Source: Tomocerus qinae
Taxonomy: Eukaryota > Arthropoda > Collembola > Entomobryomorpha > Tomoceridae
Length of the DNA: 64,000 nt
Direction of reading: 5' to 3'
NCBI GenBank assembly: GCA_020055645.1
Contig: CM034546.1
Coordinates: 112,065,375-112,129,374, forward strand
A program made the position numbers and the translations under genes. The notes under the pieces are model-generated. The model was not told the DNA's origin. It ran no database searches and was given only the letters and a program-made list of their open reading frames with translations. This document shows, in pieces, positions 53,221 through 63,486 of the stretch; positions within the stretch are counted from its first letter, which is position 1; each line of letters begins with the position of its first letter.

Positions 53221-53682
53221 TGAGGAAATCAAAAAATTAAAATTTGACTATAAAATAGAATAAAAATCCAAAATAGATTTTTTTCCATCGTCTAATAGTT
53301 ATTTTCCGGTTTTATTTGCTTTATTATAAAATCTCAAATTTGGTAGAAGCGGATTGATATATTTTATACTATCCCGCTAACAATTTATAGGAAACGCCTT
53401 TGAACTTTCCAATGTCCATTTAATGGCAAATTATCACTTTGACTATCAAAATGAAGACAAAGTGAGCGCGCGGTATCTCGGTAACCAATGGACCGATTTA
53501 CCCCCAATTCAATAGGGATCGTCAGTGGTCCGTAGGCATTGTTTTTGCCAAGTTTGGTCAATATCCGTCATTGCTTTCGAAAGTTAGCGTGGGGACGGAC
53601 GGACGGACGGACGGACGGACGGACGTACGGACGTACGGACGGACTGTGCGATTCTATAAGCTCGCTTTATCAGGCGAGCTAA
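53221..53682 (+). mobile_element. 5'-truncated element of the same family, copy III
   Basis: Lacks the 5' subterminal repeat and minisatellite but has the AAAATCCAAAATAGATTTTT segment, the GTGAGCGCGCGGTATCTCGG module, a GGAC/GTAC tract (53594-53643) and the 3' end. Its terminal hairpin GCTCGC-TTTATCAG-GCGAGC is perfect (6-bp stem), followed by TAA. Confidence 0.65.
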
Positions 53683-54478
53683 AAATTGATTATTAAGTTA
53701 GAAGAAGAAAAAATAATAAAATTGCAAAATGAATGCTAACACTAACAGATTGCATGTCAATTTGCAGACAAATTTGGGATTTGGAAGGAGTTAGTATACC
53801 CATAGAGGCTCTAATAATATACAGGGTTATGTATCAAATGACTGCACCATAAAGTGAAATTATTAAGATGATAAGAATTCACAAGTTATTATTGCCATTT
53901 CTTGCATAGTACACGTTACGTTGATATTGCCTCGATTACATTATACCTAAGTAATAGGTATGTTATACTTTTAGGAACGATATAAATGTAATAATTATAA
54001 ACATTCATCACAACAATTCATAAAAACATTATCAAAAATAATGCACGAACTATTATTGCATAGTACACAATATAATACATCACAAACCAAAGTGTAACAA
54101 TTATGTCCACACATCATATATATAATAAATATATATAACAATAATTAATTATTCTCTATGCACATTCAACATTATTTAACTGTAATATTTATTGGAAGAT
54201 TTATTAAACAGATCATACGAAAGTACGAATATCACTTTAAACATATACAATATAACTAATGACATATATTGATTTGAAAACATCATTTATTCAAACGAAA
54301 AACCGAATTTTTAAAGGAGGATTCGTATTTCTTCACTAAATTAAGTAATACAGAAAACTGAAGTCATAAAATCATAAATATGTCAGTAAAAATTGTTATT
54401 ATTACCAACAGTACACTGTACAAATGACACACTACCTCATGTATGCTAGAAACTCGCTCAAGTTCACTTCATAGTAAG
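53683..54478. other. AT-rich DNA downstream of BUD31
   Basis: No gene or repeat is recognised between the repeat cluster and the BUD31 polyadenylation signal. Confidence 0.4.
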
Positions 54479-54484
54479 TTTATT
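54479..54484 (-). terminator. polyadenylation signal of BUD31
   Basis: TTTATT on the plus strand gives AATAAA on the minus strand about 80 bases past the BUD31 stop. Confidence 0.55.
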
Positions 54485-54563
54485 AGACGTCCATCCTTCA
54501 AAAGACACTACGTTTGTGGCACAGGAAATTTTCATTTAATCCTTTGCTTCTAACGATGAGTAT

Positions 54564-57060
54564 TCATCCAGAACAGCCACGACAACCACAGTGGATACAC
54601 TCTACTACTTTACCCTGTAACAAATCAAAACCAAAAATGTTATACCACCCCAGGAGATGAAATTATTACTCCGTCGTAAAAAAACAAGGACTAAAATGTG
54701 AAAAGTTCAAGGAATACGTATTGAGTCTAGGATTTTAAAAATGATTGACTACAATGACTAAAAATATTATAGCACAGCTTACGAATTGACTAATCATATA
54801 ATACTAAATGCGCTTCTACAGTACCTCTATGCAACTTATGCAAGCGTAGGAAACAAATATATAATAGTTCTATATAATATGCATTTTGAAATATATCAAA
54901 AGTATGTCGCATTATTTATGCAATAAAAACATTATGAATCACATCTAATAAAAGAATAAAAGCACAAGAAAGGTGTGGGTAAACAGCAAAAAACATACCT
55001 CCTCTAACTTGCTTTTAGGCACCCGACAGATGCAATTTGTGCCAAAATTAGTGTCTCTTGTTTGTATGCACCGAAGACAACACAAATTTTCATATCCTTG
55101 CTTCTTCCATTTAGCAATCAGATTTGCGTCGGCGATGTTTTCCTTAAGACAATATTCGTACAGCTCTGAAACAAAGCAAAACATATTTGTGAAATATATT
55201 AGTATTAGGACCAGAAATGTATTGATCGTATTAGCTACTGTGATCGTTCATAATGTCAATGTCCTCATGTATATGTATATGTAGATTATTAAATATGGGG
55301 TAAAAGATATACAGATAATACTAGTCTTTGAACCAGTAGAGTCATAAGTAAGGTAGGATAGAGTGGAAGTTTACATTCACTCTGTGTTATAACTTTTGTG
55401 GTAGAAATCCCCGCGAAAGGATGTAGATATACCTATAGACTGTGGAGTTTATATATATAATAATGTTCGCGGGTATTTCTGCCAGTAAAAGTAAACAAAC
55501 GAAACTTCCACTCTATCCTACCTTACTTATGACTCTACTTTTGAACCTAATTGTCAAACATCATTGGTTGCACAACTTTCTCTCTGTCTCGGAAAGCAGA
55601 GGAAAAATAGTTGAAACAGTTGAAATTGTATGAAAATTAATGTTAAATAAACTAGTTTTAAGTGTTAAAACTAGTTGTTCTTTTTTCGTGCATAAAGGTA
55701 GTTTGAAGCTACATCCGAGTCAGTCTTATACACTAACTAGCATCGTGCAACCAATGTAATGTGGAAGAAATTTTTGCTTTAACTGTTTACAGTTAAAGCA
55801 AAAATTTCTTTAAACTGTATTGTAACGCGAAAAAATTTAGACATTTATTATTAACTAGTTAAACAGTTACGAAGCTCCTAATTTAATACGGTATACAGTA
55901 TAATTTTACTTAACGATTTTGTCAATTTTTTATGTAATAAAGCTTATGGTATATCGCGCAGGCTGCTTAACTGGTTTCACAAAAGATTCAAAGATTAAAT
56001 TCCAAGTGTTTCAACTACTATTGTATTAATTTACTTTTTTTACTTACCTCTGCTTATAGCTTTTCTCCGGTAATACAAATCGTAAACATATCGAGATTTC
56101 TGATGATGAATTTTAAAAATTGGCCAAAGTGACTCCACTTTACGCTTTCCTTCATGGGGTTCAGCTTCAGCTAAAGGAAATAAAAACCATGTTAGATTCT
56201 TGCAAAATGTAAAAATAAGTACACTTATTATGCATAATTTAATAAACTACATTATATCATCATCGATAAAGCCTTCCTCATTTAGGTAGTTATTAGTAGT
56301 CTTCACCGAAGTAATCAATCAGTGAGCCGGCTCCATCAGGCCTACCACATTCTATACTATAATAATATAACCACAGCTGAGATAAAGCAATTTTGCCTAG
56401 ATATCTACTATCTATTTAATATCTATCTATCTATGTCTGGTTGGACATTACATAAAACTATAGATTCCACTGTTGTGGGTAACATATAAGTATTTTTCAA
56501 AGTCAAAGGACGGTATGGGCCGAATTGGACTGAACTACACCGAATTGGACCGAATTGGGCCGAATTGGGCCAAATGGGATAAATTTAGTAAGACATTTTT
56601 GCATGAAAAACTATATTTGCTGAAAGTGCCCTACTTAAAACGGTGTTATTTTATAAAAAAATTTTGTAACTGATGTCTACGTTGTGCTAGTCGCTTTATA
56701 AAAGGCGTTATTGAAATTCCGGAAACAGCTATTACAATTTCAACTCTATTTCTAGCACACTGTATGTGCTAGGTTTCAGCAAGTATATACCATATTAGAC
56801 CTTAAACTCTTTATAGTTTTCTTAAATGACATGTTCCTCAACCTCCTCTGCAACATCAATCAACTCCAACTATATTTCATACAGTCCTTAAAAACGAATA
56901 ATAAATTGCTCCAAAATAAACATATTTCATCAATTTTGAAGCCAATATTTGACATTCCTTAATTACCTTCACGCATTTTTTGCTCCAACTCCTCCAATGT
57001 AGGCTCAATTAATTCCCAGCCATCAGGAGGAGGTTTTCTACTTCTCCGAACCTTGGGCAT
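54564..57060 (-). CDS. BUD31: BUD31 (G10) spliceosomal protein
   Basis: Four coding exons in minus order: 57060-56967, 56170-56048, 55165-54999 and 54614-54564, phases 1, 1 and 0; 144 residues, the same length I know for human BUD31. The start [20 protein letters not shown] and the block [19 protein letters not shown] are diagnostic. The zinc-binding cysteines are present (101, 102, 105, 117, 119, 134, 137, 139, 142; also 78), and the protein ends GCRGCSG. BUD31 is a nuclear component of the activated spliceosome. A non-coding 5' exon is likely: an acceptor (AAATAG) ends at 57076, 15 bases before the start codon, and a donor (AAAA|GTAAGA) lies at 57205, giving a 130-base 5' UTR intron. Intron 2 (55166-56047) carries a MITE and two hairpins. 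The neighbour PDAP1 is divergent, 1.6 kb away. Confidence 0.98.
55327..55547. mobile_element. foldback MITE with 38-bp TIRs and 8-bp target duplication
   Basis: Perfect 38-bp inverted repeats at 55335-55372 and 55502-55539 begin AGTAGAGTCATAAGTAAGG. Both ends are flanked by the direct repeat TTTGAACC (55327-55334 and 55540-55547), a target-site duplication. The interior is also partly inverted (GTAGAAATCCCCGCGAA against TTCGCGGGTATTTCTGC), so the 205-bp element can fold along most of its length. Eight-base duplications are usual for hAT, P and Merlin-type transposons; the family is not fixed. It has no coding capacity and lies in BUD31 intron 2. The identical arms suggest recent insertion. 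Confidence 0.85.
55650..55676. repeat. short perfect hairpin
   Basis: AACTAGTTTTA and TAAAACTAGTT flank a few bases, forming an 11-bp stem. It lies in BUD31 intron 2, about 100 bases past the MITE. Confidence 0.6.
55765..55810. repeat. near-perfect palindrome, 22-bp arms with 2-base centre
   Basis: The arm starting AAGAAATTTTTGCTTTAACT (55765-55786) is exactly inverted at 55789-55810 with only TT between. It could extrude as a cruciform, or fold as a tight RNA hairpin in the BUD31 intron. It may be the remnant of a small inverted-repeat element, but no flanking duplication was seen. Confidence 0.8.
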
Positions 57061-58661
57061 ATTATAATTTGAGTCCTATTTAAAAATGAATTTACTACTT
57101 TTTTTTATCATATTATTATCAAATTTTACTGGAATGTTATGTGCAGGTTGCATTTTAAAATTAATTCTATTTATCAAATTCGTGCTATTTAAATATTTTT
57201 CTTACTTTTGAGGATTTCAATCTTCTACGCCCCAGCCAGTCAGTCTTTCTTCGTCCAATAAGACTACTACAGTCTTATTACAGTAAATAGAACTAATTTT
57301 TTTTAAATTCAATCAATATTATTGAATGAACGAACGAATGTTCAAATGAGCAGTGTTTTCGTATTTATTTGCAAAATTTATTTAAAAATCATTGCAAATT
57401 ACAACCAACCAGGTACCAATACCATTTAGGTATTGGTATTTTTGTTAACGTTTAAAACACAGATATCAAAGCGCCGAATAATTTTGTCAAAGCAATGCGC
57501 AATGTGCTGTTGGCTTACACAACTCACATCAACCGATATGATAAAACATGACGGCGGTCTTTAGGTTTTTGACATGAATAAAGGCGAGGGAATTTGAGAA
57601 TGGAGTTTCGGAACAGAAGATGTGTCCTCAGAGCCGCAGCTCAGTGGGGGGGGGAATATCGTCATTTTTGCGTTTTTAGACAAAAATTTCTATGTTTTTC
57701 TATTTCGAGGAACGTGCCCCTCGCTGCGGCTTTGTACCCACCCCTGACGGGGGTATGGGGAAAAATGACATTCCACAGGTTTTGGACCTAAAATCGGTCA
57801 TTATGTTTATTTAATTTAGATTAGGTTAGGGGTGGGGTGGGGAGGGTGGAAACGTGACCTCTAGGTCATGTCCGATAAAGATCCGATGAAACATTGGGGG
57901 GGTCATGTCTAAATATTCCGAGATATAGACGTGGCTTGGGACTCTAACTTTCACGCACCGTTTGCTGCACTCTGACCCAATAACCGCCGAAGCAGTGCCT
58001 TGCCTACCCCCCAAGCAAAGAAGATGTAATTTTTGGAGACATGTTTTAGTCTATGCCCCCCAAGATATTGTCAGACATTTACTTAGATTTAAGAGAAAAT
58101 CTTTAAAGGTAAATAACATGTATAGTTATGTAATGATTATTATAACGTTAACATTAGCCTTTTTAGATTAGAACTCGACCGATTGCTGAACGGCGGCTTC
58201 GACGTCGCAATGTACAATTACGTGAGCCATAAGTTATAGCTACTAAACTATGGTATAGTCTTTGTTCCAGTACGAGAATTCAATTTAACTACCACTTGGT
58301 TTTCGCCTTATGTTTGTTTGTATTATTGTGGATTTCTTCTCGCAGTCATCTCGCTGATTTTTTAAAAAGGTCAAATAAACTACTTTTATCAGTTTAATGA
58401 TTGTTTTATAATGGAAGTTTCTAAAATTTTGAAATTTATATTATATAGGTTCAATTCTTTGGAAGTCATATTTATTATGAAAATGTTAAATAGATAATTT
58501 GTTTTTGTGTTTACAGGAAAATTAAATCAGAAAGCTCTTGGCTCTGGGTATTCGCGAATACCTAATTTAAAGTAGTATTGATCTCATCGCACAATCGGTT
58601 CTTTCCGTTTTCCGTCCGTCCAAGGTCCAATTACTTCGACGTAAATATAAAAATCCAGACA
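57061..58661. promoter_or_regulatory. divergent promoter region shared by BUD31 and PDAP1
   Basis: The 1.6 kb between the two start codons should contain both promoters. On the BUD31 side a probable non-coding exon ends at 57206 and is overlapped by the hairpin AATAAGACT-ACTAC-AGTCTTATT (about 57257-57279). On the PDAP1 side an acceptor (GTGTTTACAG) ends at 58516 and a possible upstream donor (AAAG|GTAAAT) at 58109 would give a non-coding leader exon. The middle, 57590-58080, is unusually rich in G and C runs. Confidence 0.5.
57629..57770 (+). other. GC-rich, strongly base-paired segment; possible structured RNA or leader
   Basis: CAGAGCCGCAGC (57629-57640) pairs with GCTGCGGCTTTG (57723-57734) over 12 bases with one G-U, enclosing 82 nt in which a run of about nine G (from 57646) can pair with CCCC at 57717-57720. 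Directly after it, ACCCC-TGAC-GGGGGT forms a second hairpin. The window is otherwise AT-rich. It could be a structured transcript, a promoter leader or an old repeat; no known RNA family is recognised. Confidence 0.3.
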
Positions 58662-60515
58662 ATGCCGAGAGGTATGTACCAATTTTTGATATTATATGAA
58701 ACTTTTGAGCATTTATCACATTTTGTTCTTTTAAATATTGAATACCAGCAAAATATACTTAGGTGATTGTAAATAAAGGTTTCCCACAATTGATGACCGG
58801 TCACTAAACTAACATGAATAGGTCAAAGGTATTTAAATGACTCTGTCTGTGTTATCCTGTCCTGTGTCCTGGAATTGTGGGAAACGTCTATTGTTAACAT
58901 CGAACAGTCCACCTTTATTTCTTACTAGGTACTTAAATGTTAAACGAATTAAGATTTTATGGGAAATACTAATAGATCGTGATCAGGAAATAGTATATAA
59001 AGATCTTGTAAGCAGTAAAGAAAGACCTTCCAATGAATCCCAAACGTTTAAATTTACATTTTAGACTTTTAAAAATCATTAGGAATTAACAGAACTGCTT
59101 TAGAGCGCTATCAGTTATATTATATTGTTAAACAAATCTATTGAAATGAAACTTGTGGAGGGTTCCTAAGTTGTACGCACAAAGAAAAATAACATATATT
59201 TATAAATTTATAAAATATTTCCATTCTTTACACAAAAAGCTTTAATTTTTATAGCCAGAAGGGATTTTTTCCGGTTACCAGTGCGAAAAAGGTTTTTTCG
59301 CCAGCGGAACAAATTAATTAATATCCTTCCCAATGAATGAAATTCAATGAGTTCCATATAGTCTTATAGTTCTGTTAATCACACAATAGCACTTATCAGG
59401 AGGCAGGAGCACCAATTATCATATATGTATGTTTGATAATAAGGCTTTGAATTAGAATTTTGAGCACTTTTGCAGGGCTTTTGGTCATTATTTGCAAAAT
59501 GTGAAGCATGAGTGCTTTCAATTTAATATGCAATATTAAAATTTTTGTGTATAGGAAAATATGTCAATCATAAAGGCAGGAATCGTCATTTCACCAATCC
59601 AGAGGAATTAGAACGGGAACGAAGAAAAGAAGCAGAAAAGAGGAGAAATGTAAATATTATCGTATTATCATATTATTATCGTAACCAAACATTAATGAAA
59701 AACATATCAACGTTACTTACTCTTCTTGATAAATAGAATGACATTTTAACGAATTTAATAATTTTAGTTAAGCAAATTAACTTTATCAAGCAAGCAAAAT
59801 TGAAACATTTTACGTGTTTTATAAAAAAAGTAATTCTATACTGGATAAATAATAAGTTGCACAACCTTTTTAAATAATTTATTATTTATTTGTCATAGAG
59901 GAAACCAGAAGACTCAGACAGCGAAGAAGAAGAAGAGGAGAAACCTGAAGGAGCAGCAGGAGGTAGTTCTAAAACAAAAGTAGAAGGTGAGGAGAGTGGT
60001 TCCGGTTCAGAATCGGAGTCAGAGTCAGAAGATGACGAAAATGTAAGTTATATGTATTCGAGTCATATTTTTCATCATTGTTTGTTAAATACCCTATAGT
60101 TAGCATTTATACCATGCAAGATATTAGCCACAATTCAATGAATGTCTGTGTTTTGTAGAAAAAATCTAAAGGGGTAGAATCACTCATTCAGATAGAAAAT
60201 CCGAATAGAGTGGTTAAGAAGACAAAAAAACTATCACAGTTAAAAATATCCGATACTCCTGATAAAGAAGCTAAGCCTGAATTGTCTCGCAGAGAGAGGG
60301 AAGAATTAGAAAAGCAGAAAGCCAAAGCTCATTATCAAAAGCTTCATGCTGAGGGGAAAACCGATGAAGCTCGAGCGGATTTAGCCCGATTAGCACTCAT
60401 ACGTAAACAACGTGAAGAAGCAGCCTTAAAACGGGAAGAAGAGAAAAAGGCTAAGGAAGCAGCTAAGGCCGCAAAGGTTCAAGAAGTTGGAAAAGCACTT
60501 GGGAAAAAGTCCTAG
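58662..60515 (+). CDS. PDAP1: PDAP1 (28-kDa heat- and acid-stable phosphoprotein)
   Basis: Four coding exons: 58662-58671, 59555-59649, 59899-60042 and 60159-60515; 201 residues. The first coding exon carries only MPR and the first base of Gly, then a GTATGT donor. Residues 5-20 ([16 protein letters not shown]) match the family N-terminus, 36-83 are an acidic Glu/Ser region with many casein-kinase-II-like sites, and the rest is the conserved core: [15 protein letters not shown], then [40 protein letters not shown] and a Lys/Glu/Ala helix. The family binds PDGF-A in vertebrates and is a phosphorylated, RNA/translation-associated cytosolic protein; its role in arthropods is not settled. The length slightly exceeds the human protein because of the acidic region. 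It diverges from BUD31. Confidence 0.95.
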
Positions 60516-61040
60516 TCTTTCTAAACTCTAATTGTTCCTTCGTCTTGTCTTCTAATGTTAAACAAATTTATTAGCTGCCAACTATTGCGCGAATTGCAAA
60601 TCACAATGGAATATGAATTCAGCTTTATACTTTGATATCAAAATTGTTGTTCAATTGTTAATTTGTATAACAGCACTATGTTTTGAAATTACTGCATTCT
60701 AAAGTTATGCATGTATTGTAACCCGTTAAAAATTCAAAAATGGAAGTTTTCTGTTATAAAATATTAAAATAATTTTTACTACACTTTTCTGGCCTACTTA
60801 AATTACAAAATATCTAAACGGCTTACCATTTAAGACTTCTTACTTCGGACCAATACTACTTCTCCTCTCCTATGTACTTGGTACTTAGGCCTTAGGGGGA
60901 GAAGAATGCATACGATAATAAAAGTGAGCTCGCGGTCTAGTGAGCTAGATCAAAGACGCAGTTGGTGGTCTCCTAAGCATGAGCCCATTAGACCTTTTGT
61001 TGTCCTTATTGTTTTCTTCTCCAATCTCAATTCAAAAGAA
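60516..61040. other. 3' UTR of PDAP1 and flank of repeat cluster
   Basis: AT-rich. No canonical AATAAA lies close to the stop; an AATAAA near 60915 is the first clear one. Nothing else is recognised before the repeats. Confidence 0.4.
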
Positions 61041-62488
61041 AACCTACAGCAAGCCGTAACAGAAGCTCGCCTGAGTAAAGTTTACCGTGTGCACATTTTG
61101 GTAGCGAAAACTACTCGCACGTTACACAAAACCGAGCGTACGGATTTTGATCAAACTTTCAGAATTGAGTCTTTATATATGTATCTACGACATATTAAAA
61201 ACCTACACCAAGCCGTAACAGAAGCTCGCCTGAGTAAAGGGGATCCTGTGTACATTTTTGGTAGAAAATAGAAGAAATAGATCTATTTTGATTGTTAAAA
61301 TGAAAAGTGTAAAATAGGGAATATTAAGTTGTCTAAATAAACAAAAATTTAAAGTGTGGTAGTGTATTAACTATCAAATCAACAGAAAATCAAAATTGAT
61401 TAATTTTGACTATCAAAATCAACAAAAAATCAAAATTAATTAATATCGAGTATCAAAATCGACAGTAAATCAAAATTGATTAATGTTGACTATAAAAATC
61501 AACAGAAAATCAAAATTGTATAATGTTGACTATGAAAATCAACAGAAAATCAAAATTGATTAATTTTGACTATCAAAATCAACAAAAAATCAAAATTAAT
61601 TAATATCGAGTATCAAAATCGACAGTAAATCAAAATTGATTAATGTTGACTATAAAAATCAACAGAAAATCAAAATTGTATAATGTTGACTATGAAAATC
61701 AACAGAAAATCAAAATTGATTAATGTTGACTATGAAAATCAACAGAAAATCAAAATTGATTAATGTTGACTATGAAAATCAACAGAAAATCAAAATTGAT
61801 TAATGTTGACTATGAAAATCAACAGAAAATCAAAATTGATTAATGTTGACTATGAAAATCAACAGAAAATCAAAATTGATTAATGTTGACTATGAAAATT
61901 AACAGTAAATCAAAATTGATTAATGTTATGACTATGAAAATCAACAGATATTTAATCTTGATTGATTATGAGTATTAAGATCTACAGAAAATTAAAATCG
62001 GTTAATAATGATTATTTAAATCTAAAGGAAAACAAAAAATGGAAATTCTACTATAAAATTGAATAAAAATCCAAAATAGATTTTTTCCATCGTCTAATAG
62101 TTATTTTCCGGTTTAATTGGCTTTATTATAAAATATCAAATTTGGTAGAAGCGGATTGAAATATTTTATACTATCCCGCTAACAATTTATAGGAAACGCT
62201 GTAGAACTTTTTAATGTCCATTTAATGCCAAATTTTCAATTTGACTATCAAAATGAAGACAAAGTGAGCGCGCGTTATCTCAGTAACCAATGGACCGATT
62301 AACCCCCAATTCAATAGGGATCGTCAGTGGTCTATAGGCATTGTTTTTGCCAAGTTTGGTCAATATCCGTCATTGCTTTCGAAAGTTATCGTGGGGACGG
62401 ACGGACGTACGGACGGACGTACGGACGGACGTACGGACGTACGGACAGACTGTGCGGTTCTATAAGCTGCCTTATTCAGGCGAGCTAA
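61041..62488 (+). mobile_element. Helitron/DINE-like element, copy IV, with long 40-bp array
   Basis: Same start (AACCTACAGCAAGCCGTAAC), 5' repeat GCTCGCCTGAGTAAAG (61065-61080), and a second nested 5' start at 61200 (AACCTACACCAAGCCG). After the minisatellite come the GTGAGCGCGCGTTATCTCAG module, a GGAC/GTAC tract (62396-62449) and CCTTATTCAGGCGAGC (62470-62485) followed by TAA. Open frames across it (for example 60906-61271) are translations of the repeat, not genes. Confidence 0.7.
61375..61965 (+). repeat. minisatellite, 40-bp unit, about 15 copies
   Basis: The unit contains TTGACTATGAAAATCAACAG followed by AAAATCAAAATTGATTAATG. Copies at 61720-61900 are almost identical; earlier ones differ at fixed positions. 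A block of four units is itself repeated with a 160-bp period (TAATTTTGACTATC at 61401 and 61561). Confidence 0.9.
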
Positions 62489-63486
62489 AAAAATTCAGAC
62501 ATTGATATTATAAGGAAACGAAGCTATATCATTTCAAATATCAACATAAAATCAAAATTGATGATTGTTGACAATGAAAATCAACCGAAAATCAAAATTG
62601 ATTAATGTTGAAAATCAAAATCAACCGAAAATCAAAGTACATTAATGTTGACTATAAAAATCAACACAAAATTAAAGTACATTAATGTAGACCATTAAAA
62701 TCAACAGAAAATCTAAGTACATTAATGTTGACTGTAAAAATCAGCAGAAAATCAAATTACATTAATATTGACTATAAAAATCAACAGAAAATCAAAATTG
62801 ATCAATGCTGACTATGAAAATCATCAGAAAATCAAAGCACATTAATGTTGACTATGAAAATCAACAGAAAATCAAAGCACATTAATGTTGACTATGAAAA
62901 TCAACAGAAAATCAAAGCACATTAATGTTGACTATGAAAATCAACAGAAAATCAAAGCACATTAATGTTTACTATGAAAATCAACAGATATTCAACTTTG
63001 ATTGATTATGAGTATTAAAATCAACAGAAATTTAAATTCGGTTAATAATGACTATTAAAATTAAAAAGAAATCGAAAAATGGCAATTTGAATATCAATTT
63101 GAATATAAATGCGAAATTGATTTATTTTCGTCCTATGATTATTATTTTGCAGTTTTATTTACGTTATTATAAAATCTTAAATTTGGTCGAAGCGGAGTTA
63201 AATATTTTATACTATCTCGCTAACAATTAATAGGAAACACAATTGAAATTTTTATGGCCCATTTTCTGCTTTGACTATCAAATAAAGACAAAGTGAGCGC
63301 GCGGTATCTCAGCAACTTATGGACCGATTTGAACCAAAATCAATAGGGTTCGTCACTAGTTCATAGGCATTGCTTATGCGTAATTTGGTCAACTTCGGTC
63401 AATGCGTTCGAAAGTTATCGTGGGTCCGGACGGACGGACGGACAGACTGTGCGGTTCTATAAGCTGCCTTATTCAGGCGAGCTAAA
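62489..63486 (+). mobile_element. element of the same family lacking its 5' end, copy V
   Basis: Joins copy IV at AAAAATTCAGACATTGATAT, a segment that in copy I lies 160 bases inside the element, so the first part is missing. It has its own 40-bp array, the GTGAGCGCGCGGTATCTCAG module, a short GGAC run (63428-63443) and the 3' hairpin with CTAA (63468-63486). Confidence 0.65.
62540..63005 (+). repeat. minisatellite, 40-bp unit, second array with a different variant
   Basis: The unit is related to the 61.4-kb array but carries CAAAGCACATTAATGTTGAC or CAAAGTACATTAATGTTGAC in place of CAAAATTGATTAATG. Units at about 62820-62965 are nearly identical, pointing to local homogenisation separate from the first array. 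Confidence 0.85.

Noticed and set aside
57821..57840. TTAGG-like words (arthropod telomere repeat)
   Set aside because: Only one or two imperfect units; not a telomeric tract.
60906..61271. 121-codon plus-strand frame
   Set aside because: It translates the element's 5' repeat twice (LQQAVTEARLSK and LHQAVTEARLSK); the repetition comes from the nested element end, not from a protein domain.
61375..63005. Regular 40-bp repeats resembling a CRISPR array
   Set aside because: Units are directly tandem with no unique spacers, the setting is a eukaryotic genome, and no cas genes are present. They are minisatellites inside a mobile element.
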